A stretch of 64,000 bases of DNA from Verrucomicrobiota bacterium (GTDB lineage: Bacteria > Verrucomicrobiota > Verrucomicrobiia > Methylacidiphilales > JBCCWR01): contig JBCCXA010000004.1 of assembly GCA_039192515.1 (NCBI GenBank), positions 62,001 through 126,000 on the forward strand, in the 5' to 3' direction. This document shows positions 52,339 to 63,330 of the stretch, in pieces. The first letter of the stretch is position 1. Every line of letters starts with the position of its first letter. Made by a program: the position numbers and the translations under genes. The notes beneath the pieces were generated by a model that saw only the letters and a program-made list of their open reading frames with translations, ran no database searches and was not told the DNA's origin.

Positions 52339-55300
52339 ATGAAAAAAATTATTCCACCAATCCGTTATGGTGATCAAGACCAAGTGGTTGGCAATCTACA
52401 AGAGGCCTTGATAGCTTTGGGTTTCCCAATTAATCATGATAGAGAGCTATCCGAAAAAAGCTATGGTAGCTATACTTCAAGAGCGGTTAGGTTATTTCAA
52501 ACACGTTATCAACTCTCAGAACCAGACGCTGGCCAGGTAGATCAAATCACTGCAGATAAAATCAATGAGCTACTAAACGAAAAAGGGCTTTTGGAAGATG
52601 AAAAATTATATTCGGTCAGCGGTTATCTTTATAATAGTCGTGGCCGACCGATTCCAGGTGTTACTGTGAACGCCTACGATGTGGATCTTAAAGGTGTGCG
52701 TGTTTATAAGAGTCTTAAAACACAAATAGAGCTTGATGAGAGTGATGGCTTTGAGAGGCTTGGCCAAACTCAGACAGATCAAACCGGTTTTTATTCCATC
52801 AGTTTTACAGATACAAGCTATCGAGAAGCAGAACGACGTTTGGCAGATGTTATCGTCTATGCGATCGAGGGGCAACGGACAGATAGCGGGGCACAACAGG
52901 GCATCATTTTGGGTCATTCAGAAATAGCTCGTCCAGAGAACTACACTGCTGACGGTAAAATCGAAAACCATCATATGATACTCAGTCTAAGTGGTTATCG
53001 AGAAAGTTCTGAATATGAGCAATTGCTAAATAGAGCAAATTCTTTCTTAGAGGAATCTGGCCTAGCGTTAAGTGATCTCCGGCAGTCGGATGAACAAATT
53101 CTGTTTCTAGCTCAAGAAGTAGACTGGCCTCTGGAGCAAGTTTCTCTTTTAGTTCAGAGCACTGCTTTTGAGAGGTATTTTGAGGGCACACAAAACGATT
53201 ATTTTTATGGCCTAGGTCGACAAAGCATTCCTTTAAATATCTTTTCTCTGGCTTCTCAAACTAAGGAAACGCTAAAGGAAGCTTTAACAGAATCCATGAA
53301 AATCAATATCATCTCTTTTAGAAGCGATGAGGAAATTGAAGTTTTCATCGAAAAAGTTATAGAAAAACTGAGCTTGGAAATGCTTCAGACCAAGCCTGAC
53401 GAGAACGCATTTGCTCTAGGAGAATATCTAGATATTGCACTGCCTGGAGAATCCGAAACTCAGCAAGCGTTATATCAAGCCTACGTTTCTCACGAGGGGT
53501 CTCCAGAAACTTTTTGGAACGAGGTGCTACCTCGACATCCTCTTTTTATAGATCGACGCGAGAGCATTGCGAAATTGCAAATGACTAATGAACTCATGAT
53601 GCTGACGGGTGATCACTTACCTTTGATTAGAGCCGTACTGACTGAGCGTCATATCTCGGCTTCGGAAGAACTCGTGACTTGGTCTCAGGAAGATTGGCGA
53701 GCTCTCATAGACCGCAGTGGTATGCCCCAATCCATACCTGGTGCAACGCTCGAAGAACAAAAGGAAAACTACCGACAAAGTATAACCCAACAATTAGAAG
53801 CCACTTATCCGACTGCTAAAGTCGCACATATGGTGCAAACGGAAGCTCTTCATCTAGATGACCCCCAAGTGCGCCCTGCCCTAAATTCTTTTTTCCAAAA
53901 AGCTGATGATTTTGATTTACGTCATTCGCGTGTTCATGACTTTGAAAGCCAGATCAATGAGGCTGGTGATGAACAAAGTGAAGTTCTCAGTGAGCAACTT
54001 AAGAAAATACAACGAACTTTTCAACTCAGTCCTAGTTCAGAAATCATGCAAAAGTTAATGCAGTCTGGGATCACTTCTGCTCAACAGGTCATAGAGATGC
54101 CTAAGGGGACTTTCATTAAAAGCTATCAAACGGAACTAGGGCAGGACGAAGCTCATGCGGTTTACGCACGAGCATCCCATATGGCTTCGCAAAATTTGCT
54201 TATCAAAACAACACTCTATGAGGCAACGTCTGTTCACCCACAATCAGTCACTCCCCAAACTAGTCTACCACAAATGCTGCAACTAATTGGCAAATATATA
54301 CCCAATTACGAAGAGCTTTTTGGTGAAGCCACGTTATGCGAGTGCAAGCACTGTCAATCGGTATATAGTCCTGCAGCCTACCTGGTAGATCTTTTACAGT
54401 TTCTAGAACGCACAGGCAAGAATGACCTCAATGAATCTCCTTTAAAATTATTACTTAAGCGTCGCCCTGATTTAGCTCACCTGCCTTTGACCTGTGAAAA
54501 TACCCATGGCGTCCTTCCTCTTGTGGATCTTGCTAATGAAATTATGGAGTACTACTTGGTTAATGGAACATTGGATGCCGATACTGCGAATGATACAGGT
54601 AAAGTTCCGACAGGGGTATTGCAGGCGACTCCTCAATATATTTTACCAAAGGCTTACGAAATTTTAGCGCAGGAAGCTATTTATCCTTTCAAATTGCCCT
54701 ATCACCAACCTCTCGACACTATTCGAACGTACCTAGAACATTTAGATAGTAGCTACTTTGAAGTCATGGATACGTTTAGGACAAGCCAAGCGACTTCTAT
54801 GAGTCTTGAACTAGCGACTGAATATCTGCGCCTTAGTACTCGAATTCGTTCCATTATTACCAATCAAGCTCCTAATCTTAATCTTCAGTTGTATTATGGA
54901 TATGATCCGCAGAACCTCAATTGGAAGAATCAGTTGATTCAAGTTCCGGAACTATTATCTCGTAGCGGCATTGCATATTCAGATTTAGTAGCTTTACTTG
55001 AGACCCGATTTCTCAATCCCCATCAATATACCTTAACGTACCTGGAGAATATCCTGAGCGACAGCTCACTGAGCAGTGCCGACTTTTATGACAAGTTAAA
55101 AGATGTAGAAAGTGGCAACCTAGAGCCAGAAAATGACCCGACCCTAAAAAGCTTACTGGATCTCAAAAATATTCCTTATGTTGGTTTTAAGGAATGGGTC
55201 ATGAATCACTTATCAGGATTTGAGAAGGTTTTGACCCTTTACGAACCAGATTCTAAGTGCGATTTAGAATCTACCAAAATTCGCAGTCTGCTTTTTCTCT

Positions 55301-58300
55301 ACGAGCCAACGGACCCCAACGCGGAAGTTCCCGATCTATTCTTCCTTCGTTTACATAGCTTTATAAGGCTTTGGCAGAAGCTAGATTGGTCAATTCAAGA
55401 GTTAGACTTAGCCCTTCAGGTGTTGCCAGGTTCTGAGATTGATGATGCTATGATTCAGCAAATAGCAGAGCTAGATTGTCTAAAATCCCGCTTAAAATTA
55501 CCCCTTGATCAGCTGCTCTGTTTTTGGGGTCCTATCAACACGCATGGTTCTGATGCTTTATATCGAAGTCTTTTTCTCAACCCAGATTTACAAGAGATTG
55601 ATCCGGTCTTTGAAGCCGATGCAATGGGTAACTTTCTTGATCCGGTCAATTTGATTAAAGATCATGAAGCGGTAGTTAGAGCTGCCTTTCGGGTGAGTGC
55701 TGACAATTTTTCCGCGATTATGCAGTTTGAGAATTTAGACCCTGTTGAAGCTTCCTTGAGCTTACAAAATCTCAGTCAAATTTATCGTAATATCCTACTG
55801 GCGAAAGCCCTTAAATTAGAGATATCTGAACTTTTGCTGGCCAAACAAATGATTCCGGTTAACCCATTTTCTGAGTGGGATCAAAATCAACAGGCCTTTG
55901 CTAGTATTTCACCTGCTAGCACACAAACTTTCGTTCAGGCTCTAGAGCAAATCAAGCAGTCAAATTTTTCGCTTCATGATTTAGCGTATCATTTTGATCT
56001 CAAGACTAATGTTGATGGGCAAGCTTTAACACAAGAATCGGTTTTTTCTGCTGTACTTAGCATTCGAAATGGTTTGTTAAAAGTACAGGCGGATCATCCG
56101 GATCTAGATATGATTGATCCAGAAACACTCAAGCTAAAGCTTGGGCTACTTTTTGAAGCTAGTGCGGTTTCTCGTATCATCAGTCTATTAGATCACAACA
56201 GTATCTTTAGTGCCATAGCCCCAACCAATCTTGCTCTCAATATCAATCCATTAGATATTTCATTAAGCAATAAATTTGATTATGACGCTGCAAATGGAAC
56301 GGTGACTTTCAGTGGAATCATGATAACTGCTGAGCGTGATGCTTTACTGGCCTTAAATAATGATTTGGGTTATCAAGCTGCTATTACATCGCTATATGTT
56401 CAGCCTGAGGAATTTATTACCGAAGATTTACATGGCATTTTCTCAAATGCTCCGTTTGCTATTGAGAAGCTTTTGAATCGTCCAGAGCAACAGCAACCTC
56501 TCTCGCAAGAAGAGCGTTACCTCTTTTTCTTTGATGCCTTGCTTCCTTTTCTGAGAGGGCGATTGGAACAGGAGGTAATCATAAGCACGCTAGCTTCTAT
56601 CCTTTTGCTTGATGAAGCAACTACTCAGCTGTTAATAGAAAAATATATACCAGATCCTATGTTATTATTACAGGGCGGATTGTCTGGAAAATATTATAAC
56701 AATGCTAATTTTGCTGATCCATCAGCATACGAACAAGTTGATCCTATGGTTAGTTTTCAATGGGAGGAGGGACCAAACTCGCTTCCTATGGATAATTTTA
56801 GCATTTCTTGGGAGGGTTGGATTCAAGCTTTTCAAGGTGAAATTCCAACCTTTGTCGTTACTATTAATGGCAATGATGAGGCTGTAAGCCTATGGCTAAA
56901 TGATGAATTAATTTTGGAACGCTCTTCCAACAACAGCTCACAAGCATTGAAATTAGAAGGGATCGCATCTTTCCCATTGGAACCCACTAGGTTATATCCC
57001 ATACGCCTTAAGTACGTCGATTTCTCAGGTCCCGCGGAGATACATCTAGCATGGAAGACACCCACTCAAGCCTCTGAGATCATTGATAGTGATTATTTAT
57101 ATTCTCAATCGGTAGTACAACTATTTTCTCAGCAGTTCACAAATCTATCCAAAGCCGCTCACTTGATTCGAACGTGGAAACTATCTCCGGAGGAAGTCGC
57201 CCACTTACTTAAATACTCTGATGAATTTGCTCAATTGGATTTTTCTAATATGACGTGGGATGCTTGGCAGAGAGTTCAGCAGTATATCTCATTAAAGTTG
57301 CAAAGTAGTGTTTCAGTTGAGGCTTATTTGAGGTTATTCAACTTGGCTTACTCCACTAGTACAGATCTTTTGAAAATCCAATCCTATCTTGAAGAACAAT
57401 TTAACTGGGATAGCTCAACTCTCAGTGCACTCTTCGCTCACTTTGGTCTTAGTGTTTTGGATTTTAAAAATGAGCAAGCTCTCATCCGATTAAGTAACTG
57501 TTTAGAACTAATAAATCGCATGGAAATAGAGTCATCTCGGTTGATTGATTGGTCTGTTCCAGAAGATGATTACAGTAAGCTACACGGCAGAGCTCAAGAG
57601 ATTAAGTACTGCGTTAAAGCGCATTATGACGAAAGCTCTTGGCTTAAGATAGCCCCTTCACTCAATGACTCTCTTAGAGAGAATCAAAAGCAAGCTCTGA
57701 TTTGTTATCTCATCATACAGCCAGATTTAAAAGACTGGGGTGTAAGAAACGCTGATAGTCTATTTGATTACTTTTTGATAGATGTGCAAATGACTCCTTG
57801 CATGGACACTTCACGTATTAAACAGGCCATCTCCTCTGTCCAACTCTTTACTCAGCGTTGTTTACTCAATTTGGAAAGCGAGCTCAATCAGAGCAGCCAA
57901 GAAATTGGGGTAGCTCCGGGCTTCATTGATGTCGATCACTGGGAATGGATGAAGAATTACCGGGTATGGGAAGCTAATAGAAAAGTATTTCTCTATCCTC
58001 AAAATTGGCTCGAACCCGAGTGGAGAACAGATAAAAGTCCTTTCTTTAAAGAGCTCGAATCAGAGTTACTACAAAATGATATTACCGAGGAAAATATTGA
58101 AAATGCTTTTCGCAACTACCTCTATAGTTTGGATGAGGTAGCTAGGCTAGAGGTTTGTGGTCTTTACGAAGATCCCGCTAACCAGATTGTTCATACTTTT
58201 GGTAGAACGTCTACCATCCCCTACAATTTTTTCTACCGCAAGTATTACAAAAAGTACCAGCGATGGAGCGCTTGGGAGAAAGTTTCTGCTGATATTCAAA

Positions 58301-61300
58301 CGACTGGCTTGGGAGAAGAGAGCGGGGTCTACTTAGTTCCGGTAGTTTGGCGCGAGCGCCTTTACTTGTTTTGGCCTGTATTTAATGAAAAAACAGAGCC
58401 GGTGGATACAGGCTCTAAAAGCTTTAGCCAGTTAGCTGACACGTCAGTTAAAGACAATCAAGCTAGAAAAAATTACGAAATTCAAATCGCATACAGTGAA
58501 TACCGTGATCATGACTGGACACCGAAAGTTATTTCAGAAAGTTATAAAGTTAATATCGCCAGTCCATATGCTAGCAAAATACCCTCAAAAAAATGGCCCG
58601 TCATTGATATAAGTAAGGTTTTTATTCAATCCAAGATTGATGAAGAGAGTCAGGCTCTTTCCCTTCATTTTACTTTCAGCATTGGGTATTTAAATACAAG
58701 ATATGAGAAAACGATCAAAGCAACACTCAATAACAAGCATGATCAATTTGATTTTAGCAATGGTATGTCTGCGGCGGAAGCAACCGAACTCTATTTATTT
58801 AATCGAGTGTTTAAGAACTCTGCAAAACTCATTCTTAATAATAATAACATCTTAAATAAATCTAAAAGATTCAATTTATCTATATCTAATGGTTTCACAA
58901 ATTCCTTTAGCCCAGGAGCCACTTATTATCAGGATTTTTATCAGACAAATTCTGCACTACCCTTTTATCCGAAATCGAGCTTTTATCAGGAAGGACGCAA
59001 TGTCTACTTTGCGGAAAGCCTTAACAATTATGCCGGCATTCTTTTTGAAGTGGCTAAGAATTTTAAATCCAGAAGAGCTTTACAGCCCTCTTCTAGTATT
59101 AAATTTGAGAATGACCTGATCAAGCAGCCTATTGATCTGGGTATCAATGGATACTCTTTGAGTAAACCGGCTAACAAATTTATTTTAGAAAAGGCCTTTG
59201 TTACGCCTCCATTGACTTTTAAATTTAGCAATGCGCTGAAATTTTCTGTTTTTTATCACCCATTTGTTGGGGATCTCATTGAGCGCTTAAACCAATATGG
59301 TATTTCTAAGTTATTAGCAGGAGACACAGAGCTACCAGATGACCAGGGAACGATTTTTAAAAACCGCTACTCTCCAGATTTATCAAGAGTGGGCGGTGGC
59401 TATCCCAGAGAAAATATAGACTTTAGTCGTCAGGGTGCTTATAGCCTTTACAACTGGGAACTGTTTTATCATGCCGTCATGCTAGTCGCGACCACTCAGA
59501 GTAAAAATTATAAATTTGCTGAAGCAGATAAGTGGTTCAAATATATTTTTGATTATACTACGAATGAAACCCCATTTTTTCTCAATCCTTATGGTCGGTA
59601 TTGGAAACTTCCCATTTTTCGAAATGCTCCCGAGTTCGATCTCGAAGATTTCTTTAAATCGCTAAGCCCAAATCAAAGCAGTACTCAAATTACTGAGTGG
59701 CGCGACAATCCTTTTCAACCATTTCTTATTGCAAATCATCGGGTGAGGGCCTACATGGAAAATGCGTTCTGCAAAACGTGTGAAAATCTGATTGCTTGGG
59801 GAGATCACCTGTTTCGCAGAGATACAATGGAAAGTATCAATGAAGCGACACAGCTATATATATTAGCGGCTCATTTACTGGGTCCTAAGCCAAAGATTAT
59901 TCCTCGCCGTGGTTCCATTAAAGCAGAGACTTATGATAGCTTAAAACCCAAGCTAGATGCCTTCTCGAATGCACAAGTGGAGCTAGAGAATTTATTTCCT
60001 TACAGCAGTTCTGTGAGTAGCAGTAATAATACCGCCACGGAAACTTTGTTAGGTAGCAGCTCTGCGCTTTATTTTTGTATTCCCCCCAATGAAAAAGTTT
60101 TCAGTTATTGGGATACTGTTGCGGACCGTTTATTTAAAATACGGCATTGTATGAACATCGAAGGGGTTGAGCGGCAATTAGCGCTTTTTGAGCCTCCTAT
60201 TGACCCAGCTCTGTTGGTGCAAGCGACTGCACAGGGGTTGAGTATCGGTAGTGTATTAGGAGATCTTCATAGCCCTATGCCGCATTATCGCTTTACCTTC
60301 ATCGTCCGTAGAGCATTTGAGATCTGTCAGGAGGTTAAATCTCTTGGAAGCACGATGTTATCGGCATTAGAGAAAAGGGATGCTGAAGAATTAGCTCGTA
60401 TGCGGGCTGAACATGAGCTTGCTATGAATGATCTTGTCCTTTTAGTCAAAGAAGAGCAGATTCAAGAGGCTTTTAAAAATGCTGAAAGCCTTCGGAAAGC
60501 CTGGGATACCACAGTAAGCGAATTCAAACATTTTCAAGAGCTCTTGGGATTAGAAACGCTTCAGGATCCACAACTCGAGGAGACCACTATTAAATTAAAA
60601 AATGGTGATGAAATCGCCATCACCAATAGTGATATCTCCATAACACCTATTGCAGTGGATGTAGATGTCAGTTTAGTCGATAGCAGCAAAAGCGGTGTAA
60701 AAATCATTCCAAGTGAAAAAGAGGAGTTAGATAAGATGCTTGATTCTAAAGAAGATAGGAAAAAGGCATCTTGGCTAGATAAGACGGCAAATGCTAGTTA
60801 TTATGTGCCGGAGTTTGAAACTAATATTAAGCCTTTTGGAACAGGGAGTAGTCTGGTCATAGGCGGCCAGCATGTTGGCTCTGCTTTTTCAGCGATTGCT
60901 CAGCATTACCACATGTTGGCTGATATCGATACCTATGAAGCGAGTAAGTCAAAAATTTTAGCTGGATATGTTAGACGCGAGCAAAATTGGACGTATCAGG
61001 CTAATCAAGCTGGCCTGCGACTCAAGGAGTTGGCTAGTCAGATTGCTAGCGCAGACATTCGCTTGCACCTGACTCAACAAGAGCTTGTGAACCACAAAAA
61101 ACGCATCCAACAAAACCAAGAAGCATTTGATTTTGTAAAAGATAAATTTACCAATCAGGAGTTATATCTCTGGATGAAAGATCAGTTGTTTAATGTATAT
61201 AAGCAAACCTATCAACTCGCTTATGAGACGGCCAAGCGGGCTGAGCGCACCTATCGCTTTGATTTAGGTGAAGAAAGCAGTAATTTTATACAATACGGTC

Positions 61301-62325
61301 ATTGGGAGAGCAGCAAAGAAGGATTGCTTGCGGGTGAGCGTCTGCTGCTTGCTCTAAATCGCATGCAGAATAGCTATCTAGATAAAAATAAGCGTGATCT
61401 TGAAGTCACAAAACATATTTCCTTGCGTCAGCTTGACCCCATGGCTCTGATGGAGCTTAAAGCTACGGGTAGTTGCAAGTTGCAAATTCCTGAATATCTA
61501 TTTGATTTGGACTTTCCAGGACATTATTTCAGGAGAATTAAAACAGTTAGCTTGTCTATCCCATGTGTTGTAGGTCCTTATACAAGTGTCTCTGCGCAAC
61601 TTACTTTAACAGGCAATCGGATTCGTAAAAACGGTAATGCTACTCAGAATTACAGCTACCAGGGAGTGAATGATCCAAACTTTATTCATGATTGGGTTGG
61701 TTTGCAGTCTATAGCAACTAGCTCAGCGCAGCAAGACAACGGTCTTTTTGAATTTAACTTTCAGGATGAACGATACTTACCGTTCGAAGGTGCAGGAGCC
61801 ATTAGTGAATGGCAGTTATCCTTGCCTGCTGAGCTTCGGCAGTTTGATTATGCTAGCATATCGGACGTGATCATGCATATGAGTTATACCTCGCGCCAGG
61901 GTGGGCAAGCCCTGGGTCAATCTGCCACGCAGCATATAAAAGATGCGGTCATTGGGGCTAATACAAATAGGCAGACTCAACTTTTCTCTCTTAAGCAGAA
62001 TTTTTCAACGGAATGGCATCGAGCTGTTGCTGGAAAAACAAACTTTAAGGCCAATATTCGTAAAACGCATTTTCCTTACTTGGCACAAGCCTTTAGGGTA
62101 GAAGTTGAACAAATTGATGTGTGGGGCTCAGATGGCGAGACTCTTACACCTTATAACGGTTTCGTCATCAAACCTGCCAATCTACAAAATGATTTTAATG
62201 ACCCATTAAATGAAAGTAATCCTTCAAGTAATCAAGAAGTGCTTACAGCAGAATTAGAATTAGATCTATCAAATCTTGCTACGGAGCAGGAAATATTCAT
62301 TTTAATGAACTATGCTTTGGTGTAG
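52339..62325 (+). CDS. Giant TcA subunit of a Tc toxin, with peptidoglycan-binding and PA14 domains
   Basis: A 3328-residue protein. The N-terminus (about 5-75) is a peptidoglycan-binding domain 1-like fold. A carboxypeptidase-regulatory-like beta domain follows at about 92-195 (SGYLYNSRGRPIPGVTVNAY). Then comes the TcA core: TLCECKHCQSVYSPAAYLVD (about 665) is a conserved TcA motif. A PA14 domain spans about 1447-1590. A neuraminidase-like part follows (WRERLYLFWPVF, about 2012). The C-terminal third has the long coiled pore region (about 2650-2960) and the TcB-binding domain (final 350 residues). TcA pentamers bind the target and form the injection channel. It is the second gene of the locus, and no separate TcB or TcC is present. 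Confidence 0.9.
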   Translation: MKKIIPPIRYGDQDQVVGNLQEALIALGFPINHDRELSEKSYGSYTSRAVRLFQTRYQLSEPDAGQVDQITADKINELLNEKGLLEDEKLYSVSGYLYNSRGRPIPGVTVNAYDVDLKGVRVYKSLKTQIELDESDGFERLGQTQTDQTGFYSISFTDTSYREAERRLADVIVYAIEGQRTDSGAQQGIILGHSEIARPENYTADGKIENHHMILSLSGYRESSEYEQLLNRANSFLEESGLALSDLRQSDEQILFLAQEVDWPLEQVSLLVQSTAFERYFEGTQNDYFYGLGRQSIPLNIFSLASQTKETLKEALTESMKINIISFRSDEEIEVFIEKVIEKLSLEMLQTKPDENAFALGEYLDIALPGESETQQALYQAYVSHEGSPETFWNEVLPRHPLFIDRRESIAKLQMTNELMMLTGDHLPLIRAVLTERHISASEELVTWSQEDWRALIDRSGMPQSIPGATLEEQKENYRQSITQQLEATYPTAKVAHMVQTEALHLDDPQVRPALNSFFQKADDFDLRHSRVHDFESQINEAGDEQSEVLSEQLKKIQRTFQLSPSSEIMQKLMQSGITSAQQVIEMPKGTFIKSYQTELGQDEAHAVYARASHMASQNLLIKTTLYEATSVHPQSVTPQTSLPQMLQLIGKYIPNYEELFGEATLCECKHCQSVYSPAAYLVDLLQFLERTGKNDLNESPLKLLLKRRPDLAHLPLTCENTHGVLPLVDLANEIMEYYLVNGTLDADTANDTGKVPTGVLQATPQYILPKAYEILAQEAIYPFKLPYHQPLDTIRTYLEHLDSSYFEVMDTFRTSQATSMSLELATEYLRLSTRIRSIITNQAPNLNLQLYYGYDPQNLNWKNQLIQVPELLSRSGIAYSDLVALLETRFLNPHQYTLTYLENILSDSSLSSADFYDKLKDVESGNLEPENDPTLKSLLDLKNIPYVGFKEWVMNHLSGFEKVLTLYEPDSKCDLESTKIRSLLFLYEPTDPNAEVPDLFFLRLHSFIRLWQKLDWSIQELDLALQVLPGSEIDDAMIQQIAELDCLKSRLKLPLDQLLCFWGPINTHGSDALYRSLFLNPDLQEIDPVFEADAMGNFLDPVNLIKDHEAVVRAAFRVSADNFSAIMQFENLDPVEASLSLQNLSQIYRNILLAKALKLEISELLLAKQMIPVNPFSEWDQNQQAFASISPASTQTFVQALEQIKQSNFSLHDLAYHFDLKTNVDGQALTQESVFSAVLSIRNGLLKVQADHPDLDMIDPETLKLKLGLLFEASAVSRIISLLDHNSIFSAIAPTNLALNINPLDISLSNKFDYDAANGTVTFSGIMITAERDALLALNNDLGYQAAITSLYVQPEEFITEDLHGIFSNAPFAIEKLLNRPEQQQPLSQEERYLFFFDALLPFLRGRLEQEVIISTLASILLLDEATTQLLIEKYIPDPMLLLQGGLSGKYYNNANFADPSAYEQVDPMVSFQWEEGPNSLPMDNFSISWEGWIQAFQGEIPTFVVTINGNDEAVSLWLNDELILERSSNNSSQALKLEGIASFPLEPTRLYPIRLKYVDFSGPAEIHLAWKTPTQASEIIDSDYLYSQSVVQLFSQQFTNLSKAAHLIRTWKLSPEEVAHLLKYSDEFAQLDFSNMTWDAWQRVQQYISLKLQSSVSVEAYLRLFNLAYSTSTDLLKIQSYLEEQFNWDSSTLSALFAHFGLSVLDFKNEQALIRLSNCLELINRMEIESSRLIDWSVPEDDYSKLHGRAQEIKYCVKAHYDESSWLKIAPSLNDSLRENQKQALICYLIIQPDLKDWGVRNADSLFDYFLIDVQMTPCMDTSRIKQAISSVQLFTQRCLLNLESELNQSSQEIGVAPGFIDVDHWEWMKNYRVWEANRKVFLYPQNWLEPEWRTDKSPFFKELESELLQNDITEENIENAFRNYLYSLDEVARLEVCGLYEDPANQIVHTFGRTSTIPYNFFYRKYYKKYQRWSAWEKVSADIQTTGLGEESGVYLVPVVWRERLYLFWPVFNEKTEPVDTGSKSFSQLADTSVKDNQARKNYEIQIAYSEYRDHDWTPKVISESYKVNIASPYASKIPSKKWPVIDISKVFIQSKIDEESQALSLHFTFSIGYLNTRYEKTIKATLNNKHDQFDFSNGMSAAEATELYLFNRVFKNSAKLILNNNNILNKSKRFNLSISNGFTNSFSPGATYYQDFYQTNSALPFYPKSSFYQEGRNVYFAESLNNYAGILFEVAKNFKSRRALQPSSSIKFENDLIKQPIDLGINGYSLSKPANKFILEKAFVTPPLTFKFSNALKFSVFYHPFVGDLIERLNQYGISKLLAGDTELPDDQGTIFKNRYSPDLSRVGGGYPRENIDFSRQGAYSLYNWELFYHAVMLVATTQSKNYKFAEADKWFKYIFDYTTNETPFFLNPYGRYWKLPIFRNAPEFDLEDFFKSLSPNQSSTQITEWRDNPFQPFLIANHRVRAYMENAFCKTCENLIAWGDHLFRRDTMESINEATQLYILAAHLLGPKPKIIPRRGSIKAETYDSLKPKLDAFSNAQVELENLFPYSSSVSSSNNTATETLLGSSSALYFCIPPNEKVFSYWDTVADRLFKIRHCMNIEGVERQLALFEPPIDPALLVQATAQGLSIGSVLGDLHSPMPHYRFTFIVRRAFEICQEVKSLGSTMLSALEKRDAEELARMRAEHELAMNDLVLLVKEEQIQEAFKNAESLRKAWDTTVSEFKHFQELLGLETLQDPQLEETTIKLKNGDEIAITNSDISITPIAVDVDVSLVDSSKSGVKIIPSEKEELDKMLDSKEDRKKASWLDKTANASYYVPEFETNIKPFGTGSSLVIGGQHVGSAFSAIAQHYHMLADIDTYEASKSKILAGYVRREQNWTYQANQAGLRLKELASQIASADIRLHLTQQELVNHKKRIQQNQEAFDFVKDKFTNQELYLWMKDQLFNVYKQTYQLAYETAKRAERTYRFDLGEESSNFIQYGHWESSKEGLLAGERLLLALNRMQNSYLDKNKRDLEVTKHISLRQLDPMALMELKATGSCKLQIPEYLFDLDFPGHYFRRIKTVSLSIPCVVGPYTSVSAQLTLTGNRIRKNGNATQNYSYQGVNDPNFIHDWVGLQSIATSSAQQDNGLFEFNFQDERYLPFEGAGAISEWQLSLPAELRQFDYASISDVIMHMSYTSRQGGQALGQSATQHIKDAVIGANTNRQTQLFSLKQNFSTEWHRAVAGKTNFKANIRKTHFPYLAQAFRVEVEQIDVWGSDGETLTPYNGFVIKPANLQNDFNDPLNESNPSSNQEVLTAELELDLSNLATEQEIFILMNYALV

Positions 62326-62472
62326 ATCCAAAGGAGTTGTCTGAAATACCTCGCTGTCTTTTCAAAAGGTGTTTTTCAATGCCAAGACATTCATGAGCAG
62401 AACCTAGTGGTCTCATCGTTTTTTATTTGTCTTAGTGCTGGGATATGAGAGGCTTTTGACCTGGTATACAAG

Positions 62473-63210
62473 GTGAAAGAAATCGTTTTTAATTCAAAGG
62501 TAGTAACATCATTACAGCATCTCAGGCTAACAAGACCTGATAAAGTTTACGACGCTTACTTCGCAGTAACTAAGGCGACCTTACAGGACTTGGAGCCTTT
62601 GAGTGACTTGTATCTAGAGGAATCAGAACGAGCTTATGCGCAATCCTTAAAATTTGACCGGAGGCGAGCAAGCTACTCATTAGGCCGTTATTGCGGGAAG
62701 ATAGCATTAGGCGCTTATTTGGATGAGAGTGATTTACAGAAAATATCAATTAAAGCAGGTGTTTTTGGGCAGCCAGTTGTTGATTATCTCAGACCTCACG
62801 ATGCACAGGTAAGTATTGCCCATACGGAATCTTTGGGGGCCGCACTAGCTTTTTCTGAAGAACATCCAATGGGTCTAGATGTTGAGGTAATTGATTCATC
62901 TAGGGATGAAACGATTGCTAAGACTTTTACCGAGCATGAAAGCGTACTGCACAGTAAGCTGGGAATAGATCAGTCTAGTGCGTATGTACTCATTTGGACC
63001 ATCAAAGAGGCTGTAGCAAAGGTATTGCGCACAGGTATTACGACTCCGTTGAAGATTTTTGAGGTGAAGGAGTTAGCTCGAGAGGGCAAATTTTGGATCA
63101 GTTCATTAAAAAATTTTCCTCAATATAAGATTTATTCGTATATTGAGGAGGGTAGGGCCTGTTCTATCGCCTCACCTTATAAGAGCATCATTGACTGGAG
63201 AGCGGTCTAA
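62473..63210 (+). CDS. Sfp-type 4'-phosphopantetheinyl transferase
   Basis: A 245-residue enzyme that would transfer the phosphopantetheine arm from CoA to carrier proteins. It has the Sfp-superfamily motifs: VSIAHTE before the metal site, MGLDVEVID (metal-binding Asp and Glu) and WTIKEAVAKVL (catalytic Lys and Glu). The length fits the Sfp group rather than AcpS. It starts at GTG 62473. It lies 147 bp after the TcA gene on the same strand; no carrier-protein or synthase gene is visible here, so its target is unknown and the toxin link is probably chance. Confidence 0.88.
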   Translation: MKEIVFNSKVVTSLQHLRLTRPDKVYDAYFAVTKATLQDLEPLSDLYLEESERAYAQSLKFDRRRASYSLGRYCGKIALGAYLDESDLQKISIKAGVFGQPVVDYLRPHDAQVSIAHTESLGAALAFSEEHPMGLDVEVIDSSRDETIAKTFTEHESVLHSKLGIDQSSAYVLIWTIKEAVAKVLRTGITTPLKIFEVKELAREGKFWISSLKNFPQYKIYSYIEEGRACSIASPYKSIIDWRAV

Positions 63211-63330
63211 AGGCTATCGCTAAAAGTACTTTATGGCTCAAAGAAAAGCTTTGAAGTTTTTCTTTGTTTCTTTCGCAAGTAAACTTTTAGAGGTGGCCAT
63301 AATTTGTTTTTTTGCTTGGATAGAATATAC

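Noticed and set aside
44562..62325. CRISPR or repeat-array explanation of the large genes
   Set aside because: The repeated patterns are Rhs/YD protein repeats that vary at the DNA level; there are no regular direct repeats with spacers anywhere in the window.
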